From Dokdonia sp. (GTDB lineage Bacteria > Bacteroidota > Bacteroidia > Flavobacteriales > Flavobacteriaceae): a stretch of 64,000 nucleotides of DNA. A program made the translations under genes and the position numbers. Of the stretch, positions 63,242 to 64,000 are shown piece after piece. Positions within the stretch are counted from its first letter, which is position 1; the number at the start of each line of letters is the position of its first letter. The notes beneath the pieces were generated by a model that ran no database searches, had not been told where the DNA came from, and saw nothing but the letters and a program-made list of their open reading frames with translations. The stretch lies in assembly GCA_020630915.1 (NCBI GenBank), contig JAHDIF010000001.1:141073-205072 (forward strand), in the 5' to 3' direction.

Positions 63242-63757
63242 ATGAAACAAATTAAAAAAGTATTAGTGGCAGTTGCACTAGTAGTAGGAATGAGTAATGC
63301 AGTGCAAGCGCAAGAGTCTAAAGTTGCGCACATTAATACCCAAGAACTCGTAGAAGCCATGCCAAGTTATAAGGCTGCCCTTGCAGATCTTGATAAATTG
63401 CAACGTTCGTATGATAGCCAGATTAATGAGATGGGAACGGAATTACAAAAAACAATGGAACGTTACGGTCGTGAGGTAGAAACTCAGACAGATGAAGAAA
63501 ACTTAAGACGTCAGAAAGAAGTACAAGAAACAAATCAAAATATTGTTGCTTACCGTCAGAACGCACTTAAAGATCTTCAAACGAAAGAACAAGACCTTCT
63601 TAAGCCATTATTGGAAAAAGCTCGTGTAGCAATCCAAAAAGTAGCAAGAGCAAAAGGATACCAGTATGTATTAGATTCGACCCCTGGAGCAGGTGGTGTA
63701 ATTATGGCAGATGGTTATGATCTTTTAAATGATGTAAAAGCAGATCTTGGTATCTAA
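63242..63757 (+). CDS. OmpH/Skp-like periplasmic chaperone
   Basis: A 171-residue Skp-family protein of standard length: signal peptide ending AVQAQ, then VAHINTQELVEAMPSYKAALADL and long coiled-coil arms. Second of two adjacent ompH genes after bamA, likely a duplication of the first without its charged tail. Confidence 0.92.
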   Translation: MKQIKKVLVAVALVVGMSNAVQAQESKVAHINTQELVEAMPSYKAALADLDKLQRSYDSQINEMGTELQKTMERYGREVETQTDEENLRRQKEVQETNQNIVAYRQNALKDLQTKEQDLLKPLLEKARVAIQKVARAKGYQYVLDSTPGAGGVIMADGYDLLNDVKADLGI

Positions 63758-63763
63758 GAGTAC

Positions 63764-63777
63764 GCTTTCGCGAAAGC
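63764..63777. repeat. Palindrome GCTTTCGCGAAAGC (after ompH)
   Basis: Exact intergenic copy 7 bp after the ompH stop, just ahead of the terminator. Confidence 0.95.
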
Positions 63778-63791
63778 AAAAAACAATAACA

Positions 63792-63823
63792 AAAAACTGT
63801 TCTCAAATGAGAGCAGTTTTTTT
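63792..63823 (+). terminator. Terminator after ompH genes
   Basis: AAAACTGTTCTC/GAGAGCAGTTTT with an AAAT loop and a T run. It ends the bamA-ompH unit before murI. Confidence 0.85.
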
Positions 63824-63835
63824 ATTTTAGCCTAT

Positions 63836-64000
63836 ATGCAGTTGCACAATCCTATTGGTGTTTTTGATAGTGGTGTAGGCGGTACCTCAATCTGGAAAGA
63901 AATAGTATCTCTACTACCCAACGAATCGACCGTATACCTCGCAGACAGTCTTCATGCTCCCTATGGCAACAAGACCCAAGAGGAGATCAAACAACTATGC
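63836..64000 (+). CDS. murI: Glutamate racemase, 5' part only
   Basis: The first 55 codons of a gene cut by the window edge. PIGVFDSGVGGTSIWKEI, with catalytic-loop Ser of VFDSGVGG, and VYLADSLHAPYGNK match MurI, which makes D-glutamate for peptidoglycan. The remaining domains lie beyond the window. Confidence 0.9.
   Translation, partial: MQLHNPIGVFDSGVGGTSIWKEIVSLLPNESTVYLADSLHAPYGNKTQEEIKQLC

Noticed and set aside
1-64000. CRISPR array, rRNA or tRNA genes
   Set aside because: No regular spaced repeats of CRISPR type and no recognisable tRNA or rRNA sequence were seen; the repeated palindrome is dispersed, not arrayed.

Overview
The window is a 64 kb chromosomal segment of a marine-type Flavobacteriaceae bacterium (phylum Bacteroidota). 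The evidence is moderate GC, TAnnTTTG-type -7 boxes, few Shine-Dalgarno sites, TonB-dependent and FadL outer-membrane proteins, GSCFA, DUF6089 and DUF3857 proteins, a FolK/deoxynucleoside-kinase fusion and a BCKDH E1 alpha-beta fusion. The abundance of the palindrome GCTTTCGCGAAAGC, read in frame as AFAKA, reminds me of Dokdonia-like genomes, but the genus is only a guess. I saw no rRNA, tRNA, CRISPR array, prophage or classical insertion sequence.

Layout. 1-1.9 kb: a tandem repeat, then a membrane 4Fe-4S protein. 1.9-4.6 kb: an accessory island of three unrelated small genes separated by related ~100-150 bp intergenic repeats (acyltransferase, WapI-like immunity protein, small secreted protein). 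4.6-9.8 kb: branched-chain amino acid catabolism (E2, aminotransferase, fused E1) with a divergent Lrp/AsnC regulator. 9.8-22.9 kb: a nearly complete aerobic phenylacetate (paa) operon, read leftward from paaE to paaY under a TetR gene with a 20-bp operator palindrome. Two 'guest' genes, an S23-type four-helix-bundle gene and a GIY-YIG gene, are inserted in this operon and each is bounded by its own repeats. 22.9-37.6 kb: housekeeping and envelope genes (alaS, M23 peptidase, merR, lemA/TPM set, CotH, folK-dNK, queuosine-precursor transporter, AsmA). 37.7-47.7 kb: a transglutaminase-like membrane protein, a TonB-type receptor, der, a LysE exporter, DUF2797, GH3. 48-51.4 kb: clpX-clpP-tig proteostasis cluster. 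51.4-54.7 kb: FadL porin plus SGNH lipase lipoprotein. 54.9-64 kb: pdxJ/hydrolase, CBS protein, nadK, DUF6089, uppS, bamA, two ompH/skp genes and the start of murI, an envelope-biogenesis block.

How it works together. The BCKDH and paa operons together degrade Leu/Ile/Val and phenylalanine-derived phenylacetate to acetyl-, propionyl- and succinyl-CoA. No phenylacetate-CoA ligase (paaK) is visible here. The right end builds and loads the outer membrane: UppS lipid carrier, BamA, Skp-like chaperones, MurI.

The most unusual signals are non-coding or repeat-based: (1) 17 exact copies of a 14-bp palindrome, 11 of them inside genes and 9 of those in the same codon phase; (2) REP-like GC-rich hairpins between paa genes and just before start codons; (3) two guest genes bordered by inverted or direct repeats; (4) the cassette-like repeats at 2-4 kb.
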